Positions 34,213-45,719 are shown, numbered from the stretch's first letter. The stretch: DNA of 64,000 nucleotides from Takakia lepidozioides (GCA_030704615.1 CM060732.1:28129053-28193052); one strand, 5' to 3'. A program made the numbers and translations. The notes: generated by a model not told the origin, from the sequence alone.

Positions 34213-35670
34213 CATGGCAGCGAGCCTCTGCTCTAGCTGCTGAAGCCGGTTGGCCATGCCTTGGTCAACACCCTGACCCCCACGTCCTTGGCCACGTTGA
34301 GGTTGCCCTTGGCCTCGTGGCTGGCCACCTCGTCCTCTCTGCTGCTCCACCTCGCCCCCGGCCACCATTGTTCCTTGGAACTGGCCTGGGCGCAACTCAG
34401 GATGCAAACCATAACACTGGGCCCTCCATGCCCGTGCTTGCCACAATCCCACACTGCAACTGTGCAGGCTGTGCATGTGCCGACCCTTTGCCTCCCTCTG
34501 GGCAATCCTTCTTGACATGGGGTCCTCCACATGTCCAGCACACCACATTTACCCATTGTTGGCCAGCAAATGAAGGGAGAGACCCCTGCATCTGAGGTCC
34601 TCTCTGCCCTTCCCTGAGCTTCACCTGAGCCCCCTTGTTGCCTTGAGCACGTTGAGGTAGTGGTTGGCTAGGAGCACCACCCCGTGGTGTCTCCTTAGCA
34701 AATCCCACCATGACCACTCGTTCCTCCACCATGTTGAGCTCTATCCGTTCTGCCAGCAAAAACACATTTGCTAAGGTGGGTTGGGCCGCTTGTAGGAGAG
34801 TTGCATCCCGCACCCTTCTCCTCAGCTCCTTGTCCAATATCCCATACCAGAATTGGACTGCCTGAGCTTCCGTAACCCCTTGGGTTACATTAATCAAGCG
34901 CCTCATGCGAGTGAAAGCCTCCCTCAAGCTCTCGGTCGGCTTCCGTTGGAACTCTTGCAAGCTCCGCAACTTCTCTGTCCTCACCCCTTGGTAGTTCCCT
35001 CTCAACTCTTCGAAGAACTCCACAACAGGGTTGAAGGCAGGCACGGGTGCTAGTGCTGGTGCGGTAGTGGCTTGGGTGGACGTCGTAGCTACTGTACCAC
35101 CAGTCCCACTAGTTCCCACTGCTACTTGCTGAAGCTGCCGGTGCAGCGGCAGGTGTAGCCACTGCCCTCGTGGCTCTAGTGCCCCTAGTGATGGAGACAT
35201 AGTCGGGTGACCAGTACATCCTCCACTCCTCGATCTCAACCTCATGCCCCCGCCTGAACTCATGGTAATCATCCATAGGCGGCCCCTCAAGGTGCTGAAA
35301 CAGCCCTTTCCATGCCATGAACGGCGTAAATAGTTTGTGGATTGCGCATTTGCTGCAAATCACACCAACTATCAAACTCTTGGATAAAATCATCCAACTC
35401 GATGGTGCCCACCACCCCAGAGTACCTTCGTGGCCCCTTGGTAGCTCCATACATCTCCTCCATTGTGTCCCACAACAATGGCAAAGAAACAACTTGCACC
35501 GCCGGTATGAGTCCTCCTGATTCACAATCCGAATCAGAACCTTCCGTGGAAGACACAAGAGGTGAAGGTGGCCTAAACCGCACACCTCGTCTCGTGTACC
35601 CACTAGTATCGCTAGTGCTCGAACCGGCACTGTCCCCAGCAACTAGTGGCACCTCCGTGTTGACACTCAA
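34213..35670 (-). pseudogene. Gag of the methyltransferase retroelement (copy A)
   Basis: This is the minus-strand capsid/nucleocapsid region. A retrotransposon-gag segment (FFEELRGNYQGVRTEKLRSL, RRLINVTQGVTEAQAVQFWY, LRRRVRDATLL) is followed by a zinc knuckle, CWTCGGPHVKKDC, with a shortened C-to-H spacing. A second, canonical knuckle, intact in copy B (CGHCGKYGHGEAQC), is frame-broken here. One extra base near 35333 shifts the frame after QQMRNPQ. The open frame near 35670 begins with TTG, so the initiation codon is not settled. Gag packages element RNA in cytoplasmic particles. At the downstream edge this copy reads LQQLEQRLAAMAT without a stop, so gag and protease were one reading frame before the chromovirus inserted. 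Confidence 0.85.
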
Positions 35671-36000
35671 CCGGTCATGAACATGTCCCTAACCCCCTCT
35701 CCACAAGGTAACCGGGTAGAGAACCTGTTGCGGCTTATGGTTTGGAATACTAAGTTCCTAACATAGCCTACACTTGTACCTGCATCCACCGCAAGCACTC
35801 CTATGGTTGGCTGGTCATCACTTCCAACCTCACCACAGGAGAAACAATGATGGTCTGGCTGGTCATCACCCCAGCCTCACCATCGACAGCATGCTCTAGG
35901 ACTGGCCGGTGATCAAATCCGGACCATCACCTATAAAAACAAGCGCCCACACAAAACTAGCATGGCGCACAGTCAAGCATGCAGGTATGGAGGGGATCCA

Positions 36001-36500
36001 NNNNNNNNNNNNNNNNNNNNNNNNNNNNNNNNNNNNNNNNNNNNNNNNNNNNNNNNNNNNNNNNNNNNNNNNNNNNNNNNNNNNNNNNNNNNNNNNNNNN
36101 NNNNNNNNNNNNNNNNNNNNNNNNNNNNNNNNNNNNNNNNNNNNNNNNNNNNNNNNNNNNNNNNNNNNNNNNNNNNNNNNNNNNNNNNNNNNNNNNNNNN
36201 NNNNNNNNNNNNNNNNNNNNNNNNNNNNNNNNNNNNNNNNNNNNNNNNNNNNNNNNNNNNNNNNNNNNNNNNNNNNNNNNNNNNNNNNNNNNNNNNNNNN
36301 NNNNNNNNNNNNNNNNNNNNNNNNNNNNNNNNNNNNNNNNNNNNNNNNNNNNNNNNNNNNNNNNNNNNNNNNNNNNNNNNNNNNNNNNNNNNNNNNNNNN
36401 NNNNNNNNNNNNNNNNNNNNNNNNNNNNNNNNNNNNNNNNNNNNNNNNNNNNNNNNNNNNNNNNNNNNNNNNNNNNNNNNNNNNNNNNNNNNNNNNNNNN
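36001..36500. other. Assembly gap (500 N)
   Basis: Exactly 500 undetermined bases, a placeholder of conventional size. The orientation of the methyltransferase element changes from minus to plus across it, so true distance and order are unknown. Confidence 0.99.
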
Positions 36501-38288
36501 CTCATAAGATGTCTTGGTTGGTGGGGCAGGTTGGTACCCCATGGGCTTCACCCTGGATTTTTGGGAGGAGTCAGCTTCCTATAGGCCTGGATGGCAGTTA
36601 AGGAAGGGCCGACATGTGCAGCTCCCTGTGTGACGTTTATAGGAGGAGTTTGCGGTTTGCCCATGTGGGCAAGATGCCCACACTAGCAGCATTCACAACT
36701 GCAATGACTTGGCCTGGAGAGTTGCTTGAGGGAAACGCTCATTCAGAGGATGACATACCTCTAGGAGAATATGATGACATGTATGATATGGCAGAGTTGT
36801 CTGCCATGGTTGCTCAGACTCCATTGTGGGGCACGAGCAAGGATTTGCAGCGGGTTGCTGATCGACGGATGCAATAAGCTTGGGTGGAGGCTGTGCTGGT
36901 ACAGGAGAGAGAGTGGAGTGGAGGAGTGCGGGATTGCACCAGGACCACCTCAGTTGTCTCCATTGGACACCACACCTATTGTGTGGCAGTATCCGGATGA
37001 AGGCATTTGTCTTCTGGACTTGTTTTGGCGGGATCAGCACCGGATTGGCTGCTGTGTTACAGGCAGGTGTACAAGTTCGGCGTTACCTGTATGTGGAGAG
37101 GGATGAGACTGCACGACACGTTTCACTTCGCCATGTTGCTCAGTTGGTGCAGCGGTACCCTGAGTTGTTGCCGGTGGCTGCAGTTCGTGGATATCAGCAG
37201 GCCTTGCCAGCAGACATTTCGTTGCTGGGGGCGCAGGATTTAGAGCGGGTTGGCTCCATTGATCTGGTAGTGGCAGGTGGGCCCTGCCAGGGCATTCATC
37301 AGCCGGGCATGGCAATGGATTGCGAGACTCGAGGTCGGGTCTGTTTTGGGAGATGGTGCAGGTTTTGCGCCACTTGCAGCTTCATCAAGCTGTATCTCTA
37401 GCATACATCTTGGAGAATGTGCCACTGATGGGCGATTCTCGGGCCAGGGTGATGGCCAGTGTGCAAGTCCGGTTGTGGCTTAGGTGAGCAGTGTTGCTAG
37501 ATGCAGCTACAGTAGGGTCACGGGCTCATCATCCACGGCTATGGTGGACTAACTTGATACCACCCGCACTGCTCAAGCGTGCATTTGATGGGGTGCAACG
37601 GCCAGCACATCTCACAGTGGATAGCATTCTGGACATAAGGAGGCAGTCTCAGCGTGTGAGACACGATGACCGTTTGCCTTTGGCAGTGGTCAACAAGGTG
37701 GGTCAACCTGGAGCAGCATTACCTACACTGCTCAGCTTCCCAGGATCGCATGCTTTCCGTGATAGTGGACCTGGCCTCCTGTGGGATGCTCAGTTGCAGC
37801 AGGTAGTGGAGCCTAATGCTGACAAGCGTGAGCGGACAATGGGTTTTTATCACTGGTACCACAGCGGTGTCGTCTCTTTCTGAGGCATCACGTCGTCAGG
37901 TGTTGGGGCAAGCAATGGATCTCTATTGCTTGACCTGCATTATCAGCTTGGCTATGGCTGAGCAACGTAGAGTGCGGAGTACACTTCCCTCGATGGACTC
38001 TCTGCCTACCGAGACAGTACATGCAGTGAGTGGGGGCGAGCATGTGAGGACCACGGGGTGCAGGCATCCATAGCACACGTGGGAGGTGCTCGAGGTTCAG
38101 AGGGAGTTGGCAGCCAAGGTGGCGGTGATGGATGAGGTTGGGGATTTTTCTCGGGTGGAGAAAGTCCTTGAGGATGAGATGATGGGGCAGGCTGAGGCCT
38201 TGTCACTGACTGAGCAGGTAGGGAGTACTGCTCAAGAGGTTGCAACATAGCAACCACTGGACGCGTCCTCTACCTCTAAGCCCACTTG
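36501..38288 (+). pseudogene. Protease-linker and methyltransferase fragment of the same family (copy C)
   Basis: Plus-strand homologue of the PR-methyltransferase region. It begins in the protease C-terminal part (YPMGFTLDFWEES in shifted frame, LAAFTTAMTWPGELLEG) and continues through LDLFWRDQHRIG, AGGPCQGIH, ILENVPL, SRAHHPRLWWTN and ASRRQVLGQAMDL. It ends at the same TAG-CAA-CCA stop (about 38248). Several frameshifts interrupt it, one just after the PCQG motif and one in motif I. After AAGCCCACT near 38288 it jumps directly into a CACAG-type array instead of RT. Its left end is lost in the gap. Confidence 0.85.
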
Positions 38289-38460
38289 TTACAGCCCGCC
38301 ACAACCTGTCAAAGCCTGTCACAACCCGTCACAACCCCATAGGCCGCATGGCACAGCCTGTCACAGCCTGCCACAGCCTATCACAGCCCCTCACAGCCCC
38401 ACAGGCCATAGGGCACAGCCTGTCACAGCCCGTCACAGCCCCACAGGCCACTCCTGACAG
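38285..38460 (+). repeat. CACAGCC-type tandem array (short)
   Basis: Imperfect tandem copies of CACAGCCYGTCACAGCCC with interspersed CCACAGGCCA. It resembles the larger array at 46060-46760 in the same orientation and is followed by the same single-copy-like segment (TTTAGCCATTTCTCC onward). Confidence 0.85.
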
Positions 38461-38608
38461 TTTAGCCATTTCTCCAAGGGGTTTAGCCATGCCAAGCTAG
38501 GGTTTGTGTCTCTTGGACTCTAGGCTTCTTTGCACCGAGCTATGGCGGCTTTGAAGAAATCAGCAAGATATTCTTGCTCTTTCGGCTCCCACACACCACC
38601 AATAGTAG
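38461..38608 (+). repeat. Fragment of the 46.7-48.5 kb repeat, left of a solo LTR
   Basis: Matches 46768-46919 closely (TTTAGCCATTTCTCCAAGG to CAATAGTAG) and breaks off where the solo LTR begins. Confidence 0.8.
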
Positions 38609-38789
38609 TGTTGTGCGCATTCATATCGCTACACAACTACATCGCTGTCCAAAACCACACAACACATGTGCACACCACACACTAATATACCACTAGTCCA
38701 CCACTAGTCCAGCCACTAGTCCAACCACTAGGCTACAACTAGTCAGTCACTAGGCTGCCACTATGCTGCCCATTATGGCAGTCACCACA
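38609..38789 (-). repeat. Solo-like LTR of the methyltransferase retroelement
   Basis: Starts TGTTGTGCGC and ends CCACA on the plus strand, matching the LTRs at 21808 and 39120, with a 5-bp deletion near its right end. No coding region follows and no target duplication is visible. Against the intact repeat unit at 46.9-48.2 kb, about 1.2 kb of host repeat is missing at this site. Confidence 0.65.
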
Positions 38790-39117
38790 ATGATAAAGAA
38801 GAAGAATACAAGCACAAGCTCATGCGAGCTCACAAAGCTAAAGCATAAACTCATGCATGTATAACCTTATCACTCAAATACAAGTCAAGCCAAGTGCACC
38901 CCACGCCATGGGGAATCCACACTACGGTGCCATAGCTAGGCGCGGTGAGGCTCAACTCGAGAAAGATGAGCCTCCCGCGCTTGCCGTGAAGATAACCATT
39001 CCAGGGCCTAAATCTGCCTTGACCCCTGGATTGATACTTGGGCCAATCCCAAATGTCAATATATAAAAGCTAGCTATTTCTTAGCTAGTTTCATACTAGT
39101 GGTAAAATAACTTGACA
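38790..39117 (+). repeat. Fragment of the 1.5-kb repeat, right of the solo LTR
   Basis: Matches the last part of the repeat units ending at 48473 and 49980 (GATAAAG...AGAATACAAGCACAAG to CTTGACA). Two bases later the 3' LTR of copy B begins. Confidence 0.8.
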
Positions 39118-39119
39118 GC

Positions 39120-39317
39120 TGTCGTGCGCATACATATCGCTACACAACTACATCGCTGTCCAAAACCACACAACACATGTGCACGCCACACACTAGTATA
39201 CCACTAGTCCACCACTAGTTCAGCCACTAGTTCAACCACTAGTCCAACCACTAGGCTACAACTAGTCAGTCACTAGGTTGCCACTATGCTGCCCACTATG
39301 GCAATCACTAGTCCACA
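39120..39317 (-). repeat. 3' LTR of copy B
   Basis: 198 bp, sense-strand start TGTGGACTAG and end GCGCACGACA, preceded by the AGGGGGG polypurine tract at about 39332-39318. It carries more ACTAGT-type short repeats than the other copies. Confidence 0.75.
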
Positions 39318-39566
39318 CAATCGCCCCCCTAGCTGGTGCTTAGGTCCCTCTAAGTTCAGGTAGCCACAAGATGTGATAGTTATCATAGCCTCACTAAGTC
39401 CTCCACCACTGTTCCTACTACACTCAAACTCGATAGATCAAGAGGCGGGGTGCATGAGTTGCCCCATCGTTAGTCGCCGTCTTGCAACCTGTGAACTTGA
39501 GCTGGGGATCTCATGTATTGACTCCTATGAGCTTGGCCTCCCATATCTTGTTAGCTGCCTCCAATC

Positions 39567-40999
39567 ATGTCCACTGCCACTATCCCAAGCAGTGTGGACA
39601 CAACCAATCTCCGTCAGGAACCTTATCAAGAGGTGGTGTCAAGCATCCCATATGCCATCCCCTTGAGCATCGATCACACACCAGCACGGTGGCTGCCCCT
39701 TTGGCAGACCCACAAAGCATGCACCTCAAACCTGCACGTACCACTGGCAAGTTTGGATCAACTCTGCCATCAACATTGGGAAGGTGTCATGGCGCAGAAT
39801 TACGCACATGTCCTTCCAAGTCATGCTATCCCGACCCTCCAAGATCAGGACTCCTGAGGGCAATACCTCTTGAACCCTCAGAATAACACGCCCTACAGTG
39901 ACATCCAGGGTCGTAGGAGTAGTCTGCTGCAAATAAACATAGTCACCAGGGCTAAACCTCCGAACCCCAGGACGATATCCTCCACCACGTATAGTGGCAT
40001 ACCTCAACGATATGGTGCTATGCAATGGCAAGGTTCTCAAAAGCCATGGGCATGACTTTCTTGAACAACTCTGCATGCTGATCACATGCACGTACCTACA
40101 CGTCCGGATCATCAACGTTGAGGACTTGAGCAGTGTCCCTACGAATGGCTACAGGAAAATCCGGCTCTCGGCCAAAGAGAAGGAAATATGGTGAGAAATA
40201 TGCAAGTGATGCTTGTTTGCTGAACCTGCAGCCCATGGCTAACCGAGGCACCTGAAGATCCCAATCTCCTAGGTGTCCTTTCTGCAAGCCATACTTGCGC
40301 AGACCCTCTTCACCGTCTGAACACTCTCTCTGCCAAGCCATCGGCCTCAGGATGATCCCGAGAAGTGGTGCGGTGGTATATCAAGGCTTTATCACACAAA
40401 GCCTGAAACTCCCCCAAGAACTCTCTCCCTTGGTCCGTGAGTACCTCAGCTAGAGCACCGAATCGGCTAAGCACACAATCCAAGAATGCATACGCAGCCC
40501 CCTCACTAGCCTTGTCGCGCAATGGAACCAACTCAATCCACTTAGAGAAGTGCTCCACCATCGCCAACACATATCTGTGGTGGCGCATAGTCAGTGGCAA
40601 TGGTCTTGCGAAGTCAAGACTCCACTTGTAGCCCAATCCCATGATTGGTAAATGATGCAACTGGGGTGTAGGGGCGTTGAATGAAGCACGCACCATGTCA
40701 CACACCATGCACCTAGCCACAAACTGTTGCACCTCTGTACGCATACCACGCCACCAATACTGCCCCTGCAGTAAATTGTGAGTGCGTCGCACTCCAAAAT
40801 GCCCCAACCCCTCATGGGCATGCCGCACTAACCGTGCATGCTGTATGGGGTGAGGCACAATCCTCACCCGACCATCCTCCCATACTTGGAGCAGGTGTAT
40901 CCCCTCCCACTTGAACCTTTTGGCTCGTTGCAGGATCCGATCCCTCTCCTTGGCAGTCACAGTGGCTGTCATGTCTCCAGTACGGAGGTAGTCCAACAC
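39567..40999 (-). pseudogene. Integrase and PHD finger (copy B)
   Basis: The frame from 40999 contains the HHCC region (HEGLGHFG, CMVCD) and catalytic blocks WSLDFARPLP, LTDQGREFLGEF and ADGLAERV. It then shifts frame to GLRKYGLQKGHLGDWD and on to the GDYVYLQQ module. A further shift near 39800 precedes the PHD-finger bases at 39720-39567, whose Cys and His codons are retained in another frame. Copy B therefore shows the full-length integrase-PHD linker that copy A lost, but cannot itself make the fused protein. Confidence 0.85.
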
Positions 41000-41145
41000 A
41001 GCCGAATCCTCATGTATATCTCTGGTACCACCTGGCTTATCACTAGCCTCAGGGTCCTTGGTCCAATGTCAGGCTCCCAATTGTCCACCGTAACTACAAC
41101 CTTAAGTCCAGTGGGCTTAGAGGTAGAGGATGCGTCCAGTGGTTG

Positions 41146-42545
41146 CTATGTTGCAACCTCTTGAGCAGTACTCCTTACCTGCTCAGTCAATGACAAGGCC
41201 TCATCTTGCCCCATCATCTCATCATCGAGGACTTCCTCAACCTGAGAAAAATCCCCAGCCTCATCCATCACCGCCACCTTGGCTGCCAACTCCCTCTGAA
41301 CCTCGAGCACCTCCCACGTGTGCCATGGATGCCTGCACCCCGTGGTCCTCATATGCTTGCCCCCACTCACTGCCTGTACCGTCTCGGTAGGCAGAGAGAC
41401 CAGCGAGGGAAGTGCACTCCGCACTCTACGTTGCTCAGCCATAGCCAAGCTGATAATGGAGGTCAAGCAATTGAGATCCATTGCTTGCCCCAACACCTGA
41501 CGACGTGCTGCCTCAGAAAGAAATGACACCGCCGTGGTACCAGTGATAAAACCCATTGCCGGCTCACGCTTGTCAGCATTAGGCTCCACTACCTGCTGCA
41601 ACTGAGCATCCCACATGAGGCCAGGTCCACAATCCCGGAAAGCATGCGATCCTGGGAAGCTGAGCAGTGTAGGTAATGCTGCTCGTGGTTGACCCACCTT
41701 GTTGACCACTGCCAAAGGCGAATGGTCATCGTGTCTCATATGCTGAGACTGCCTCTCTATGTCCAGAATGCTATCCACTGTGAGATGTACTGGCCGCTGC
41801 ACCCCATCAAATGCACGCTTGAGCAGTGCGGGTGGTATCAAGTTAGTCCACCATAGCTGTGGACGATGAGCCCGTGACCCCATTGTAGCTGCATCTAACA
41901 ACACTGCTAACCCAAGCCACGACTGGACTTGATGCACACTGGCCATCACCCTGGCCCGAGAATCGCCCATCAGTGGCACATTTTCCAAGATGTATGTAGG
42001 AGATACAGGCTGATGAAGCTGCAAGTGGCGCAAAACCCGCACCATCTCCCAAAACAGACCCGACCTCGAGTCTCGCAATCCATTGCCATGCCTGGCTGAT
42101 GAATGCCCTTGGCAGGGCCAACTTGCCACTACCAGATCAATGGAGCCAACCCGCTCTAAATCCTGCGCCCCCAACAACGAAATGTCTATTGGCAAGGTCT
42201 GCTGATATCCACGAACTGCAGCCACCGGCAACAACTCAGGGAACCGCTGCACCAACTGAGCAACATGGCGAAATGAAATATGTCGTGCAGTCTCATCCCT
42301 CTCCACATACAGGTAACGCCAAACTCGTACACCTGCCTGTAACACAGCAGCCAATCCGGTGCTGATCCCGCCAAACAAGTCCAGAAGACAAATGCCTTCA
42401 TCCGGATACTGCCACACAATAGGTGTGGTGTCCAATGGAGACAACTGAGGTGGTCCTGGTGCAATCCCCGCACTCTCTTCTACTCCTGATGATACAAAAG
42501 CCTCCACCCAGGCTTGTTGCACCCGTCGATCAGCAACCCACTGCA
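41146..42545 (-). CDS. DNMT3-like cytosine-5 DNA methyltransferase, uninterrupted frame (copy B)
   Basis: An unbroken frame of about 470 codons (open from 42564) holds every expected motif. Residues counted from 42564: LDLFGGISTG at 61-70 (AdoMet site), ASWPCQGHS with catalytic Cys at 151, LENVPL at 193-198, SRAHRPQLWW at 230-239, a motif IX-like REPAMGF at about 333-339, and RRQVLGQAMD at 354-363. It is the C-terminal part of a gag-PR-methyltransferase polyprotein. A one-base loss near 42545 breaks it from protease in this copy, so there is no evident start codon of its own. It ends in TAG followed by CAACCA. The element around it has lost RT. Whether the frame is expressed is unknown. The order is consistent with methylation of the element's own or host DNA, but that is inference. 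Confidence 0.8.
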
Positions 42546-43910
42546 ATCCTTGGTCGTGCCCCACAATGGAGTCTGAGCAACCATGGCAGGCAACTCTGCC
42601 ATATCATACATGTCATCCTGTTCTCCTGGAGGTATGTCATCCTCTGAATGAGCGTTTCCCTCAAGCAACTCTCCGGGCCAAGTCAGTACAGCTGTAAATG
42701 CTGCTAGTGTGGGCATCTTGCCCCGCTGGGCAACCGCAACTCCTCCTATAAACGTCACAGGGAGCTGCACACGCCAGCCCTCCCCTGACTGCCATCCAAG
42801 CCTATAGGAAGCTAACTCCTCCCAAAAATCCAGGGTGAAGCCCATGGGGTACAACACTGCCCCACCAACTAGGACATCGTACGAGACTGCGTCTGTCACA
42901 ATGGCCTTGGCTCGCATCACTGAGCCATCTGTAGGGTGATCCAGCCGTAGTCTGATAGCCAACTCATGCCGTGTCATGCCCCGAGAATGCTCCGATACTC
43001 CCAGGGACGTCTGTATCTGGAAAGGACAAGGCTCCATATCCGCCTTCGTGAGGCCCAAGCCTGCAATAGCAGCTCTGCCCAACATCAATGGCTGAGCTCC
43101 CGAGTCCAACAAGACCCGCAGTGGCCGGTACCTCTTGCCTGCCGGTCCATTCAAACAGAAAATGCCACCCTGGTTGTCTAACATGAGAACTCCAGGTGTC
43201 ACCATGGCGCGCTCAATGGCTGGCCTAGCTGGCAGCTCCATCAACCTGGCAGCTGCAGCTTGCCATGGCGCCGCCGTGGCAGTCTTGACCCTCAAATCCG
43301 AGGATCCCTCCGGTACTACACCTCCCACTATCTCCGCAGAAGATGAAGTAACCTCCCCACTCTCACAAAGTGTAGCTGCCAGCCTGAACACCTCAGCTGG
43401 TTTTACCCCCGGCGTCGCAATCATGGTAGCCGAGAACAATGGAGCCTGACACACAGATGTGGCCGCTCCCAGTAACACACTAGCTGCCGTAGCCTTGGCA
43501 ACACTAGGTAGTGGTGCTACCCGTGTAGCTCTCCCCAATGACGTAATAACCTCCACCTCGGTATCAGTCGGGCGAGTACTAGGTGCCATGGATGACGTCG
43601 ACACTGTCTCCGCCAATGTGAATGACTGAGGAAGCTTGGCCTGACGGCTTGCCTCCCCACGCTGTGGATCCAACTCCACCTCCACACCTTGTGGCTCAGG
43701 AACTTGTGCTGCTCCTCGAGTCACTGCTGCGGCTGACTCCACTTGCACTAGTGGTAGTCCTGCCCCGCACATATTGGTAGTGGTAGTGGCACCCCTCATT
43801 AGTGGTAGTGCTGCCCCGCACATGAATCCCATGCCTCCCATATCTCCTCCTTCAGGAGCAGGAGCTGGACCATCCGGCCTTGGAGCCGGTACCACCTGAG
43901 ATGTGGCCAT
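42480..43910 (-). pseudogene. Protease region of the retroelement (copy B)
   Basis: An ATG at 43908-43910 starts MATSQVVPAPRPDG. The protease active site is in YRPLRVLLDSGAQPLMLG at about 43120-43070, with flanking Ala/Pro-rich linkers. The frame is the same as that of gag, separated from it only by TAG 43923-43925, where copy A has CAG. It runs out of frame at about 42545 by a one-base deletion (TTKDC instead of TSKDLQR in copy A), then stops at 42480. Confidence 0.85.
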
Positions 43911-43922
43911 GGCAGCGAGCCT

Positions 43923-45340
43923 CTACTCTAGCTGCTGAAGCCGGTTGGCCATGCCTTTGTCACCACCCTGACCTCCGCATCCTTGGCCATGTTGAGCTTG
44001 CCCTTGGCCTGCACCTCGTGCCTGGCCACCTCGTCCTCTCTGGGCTGCTCCACCTCGCCCCCGACCACCATTGTTCCCTTGGAACTGGCCTGGGCGCAAC
44101 TCAGGATGCAAACCATAACACTGGGCTTCTCCATGCCCGTACTTGCCACAATGCCCACACAACAACTGTGCAGGCTGTGCATGTGCCGGCCCTTTGCCTC
44201 CCTCTGGGCAATCCTTCTTGACATGGGGTCCTCCACATGTCCAGCACACCACATCCGCCCGTTGTCGGCCAGCAAATGAAGGGAGAGACCCCTGCATCTG
44301 AGGTCCTCTCTGCCCTTCCCTGAGCTTCACCTGAGCCCCCTTGTTGCCTTGAGCATGTTGAGGTAGTGGTTGGCTAGGAGCATCACTACCCCGTGGTGTC
44401 TCCTTAGCAAATCCCACCATGACCACTCGTTCCTCCACCATGTTGAGCTCTATCCGCTCTGCCAACAAAAACACATTTGCTAAGGTGGGTTGGGCCGCTC
44501 GTAGGAGAGTTGCATCCCGCACCCTTCTCCTCAGCTCCTTGTCCAATATCCTATACCAGAATTGGACTGCCTGAGCTTCCGTAACCTCTTGGGTTACATT
44601 TATCAAGTGCCTCATGCGAGTGAAAACCTCCCTCAAGCTCCCAGTCGGCTTCCGTTGGAACTTTTGCAAACTCCGCAACTTCTCTGTCCTCACCACTTGG
44701 TAGTTCCCTCTCAACTCTTCGAAGAATTCCACAATAGGGTTGAAGGCAGGCACGGGTACTGGTGCTGGTGCGGTAGTAGCTTGGGTGGACGTCATAGCTA
44801 TGGTACCACCAGTCCTACTAGTCCCACTGCTGCTTGCTGAAGCAGCCGGTGCAGCTACTGCCCTCGTGGCTCTAGTGCCCCTAGTGATGGAGACATAGTC
44901 GAGTGACCAGTACATTCTCCACACCTCGATCTCAACCTCATGCCCCCGCCTGAACTCATGGTAATCATCTATAGGCGGCCCCTCAAGGTGCTGAAACAGC
45001 CCCTTCCATGCCATGAAAGGCGTAAATAGTTGTGGATTGCGCATTTGCTGCAAATCACACCAACTATCAAACTCTTGGATAAAATCATCCAACTCGATGG
45101 TGCCCACCACCCCAGAGTACCTTCGTGGCCCCTTGGTAGCTCCATACATCTCCTCCATTGTGTCCCACAACAATGGCAAGGAAACAACTTGCACCGCCGG
45201 TATGAGTCATCCTGATTCACAATCCAAATCAGAACCTTTCGTAGAAGACACAGGAGGTGAAGGTGGCCTAAACCGCACACCTCGTCTCGTGTACCCACTA
45301 GTATCACTAGTGCTCGAACCGGCACTGTCCCCAGCAACTA
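43923..45340 (-). pseudogene. Gag of the retroelement (copy B)
   Basis: A long open frame (45194-43923) carries the retrotransposon-gag region (LRSLQKFQRKPTGSLREVF, AVQFWYRILDKELRRRV) and two zinc knuckles, CWTCGGPHVKKDC and CGHCGKYGHGEAQC. It ends RLQQLE with TAG at 43923-43925. A TGA at about 45206 replaces a Gly codon present in copy A (CESGGLIPAV) and cuts off the N-terminal part. This is the best preserved gag of the family in the window. Confidence 0.85.
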
Positions 45341-45719
45341 GTGGCACCTCCGTGTTGACACTCAACCGGTCATGAACATGTCCCTAACCCCCTCTCCACA
45401 AGGTAACCGGGTAGAGAACCTGTTGCGGCTTATGGTTTGGAATACTAAGTTCCTAACATAGCCTACACCTGTACCTGTATCCACCGCAAGCACTCCTATG
45501 GTTGGCTGGTCATCACCTCCAACCTCACCACAGGAGAAACAATGATGGTCTGGCTCGTCATCACCCCAACCTCACCATCGACAGCGTGCTCTAGGACTGG
45601 CCAGTGATCAAATCCGGACCAATTACCTATAAAAACAAGCGCCCACACAAAACTAGCATGGCGCATAGTCAAGCATGCGGGTATGGAGGGGATCCAAACA
45701 CAAGAAATTAGAACGACAA

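Larger units (their letters stand above)
21808..36000 (-). mobile_element. Ty3-type LTR retroelement with DNMT3-like methyltransferase and PHD finger (copy A)
   Basis: On the minus strand the order is gag (35670-34213), protease, cytosine methyltransferase, reverse transcriptase, RNase H, integrase, PHD finger, polypurine tract and 3' LTR (21960-21808). A plus-strand chromovirus (28016-34207) is inserted between the gag-linker and protease regions. The upstream side runs into the N gap, so no 5' LTR or primer-binding site can be seen. The copy is disabled by a stop before RT at about 25014, a TGA between RT and RNase H at about 24266, a 2-bp deletion before the methyltransferase, an extra base in gag near 35333 and a deletion of about 48 bp after integrase. 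Relatives occur at 13.3, 36.5 and 39.1 kb. Confidence 0.9.

Noticed and set aside
35909-36601. Frames spanning the N gap
   Set aside because: Their length comes from undetermined bases.
38609-39117. A single 509-bp LTR running from TGTTGTGCGC to CTTGACA
   Set aside because: Comparison with 21808-21960 and 39120-39317 places the LTR end at CCACA (38789). The remainder matches the 1.5-kb tandem repeat, so these are two different sequences joined.
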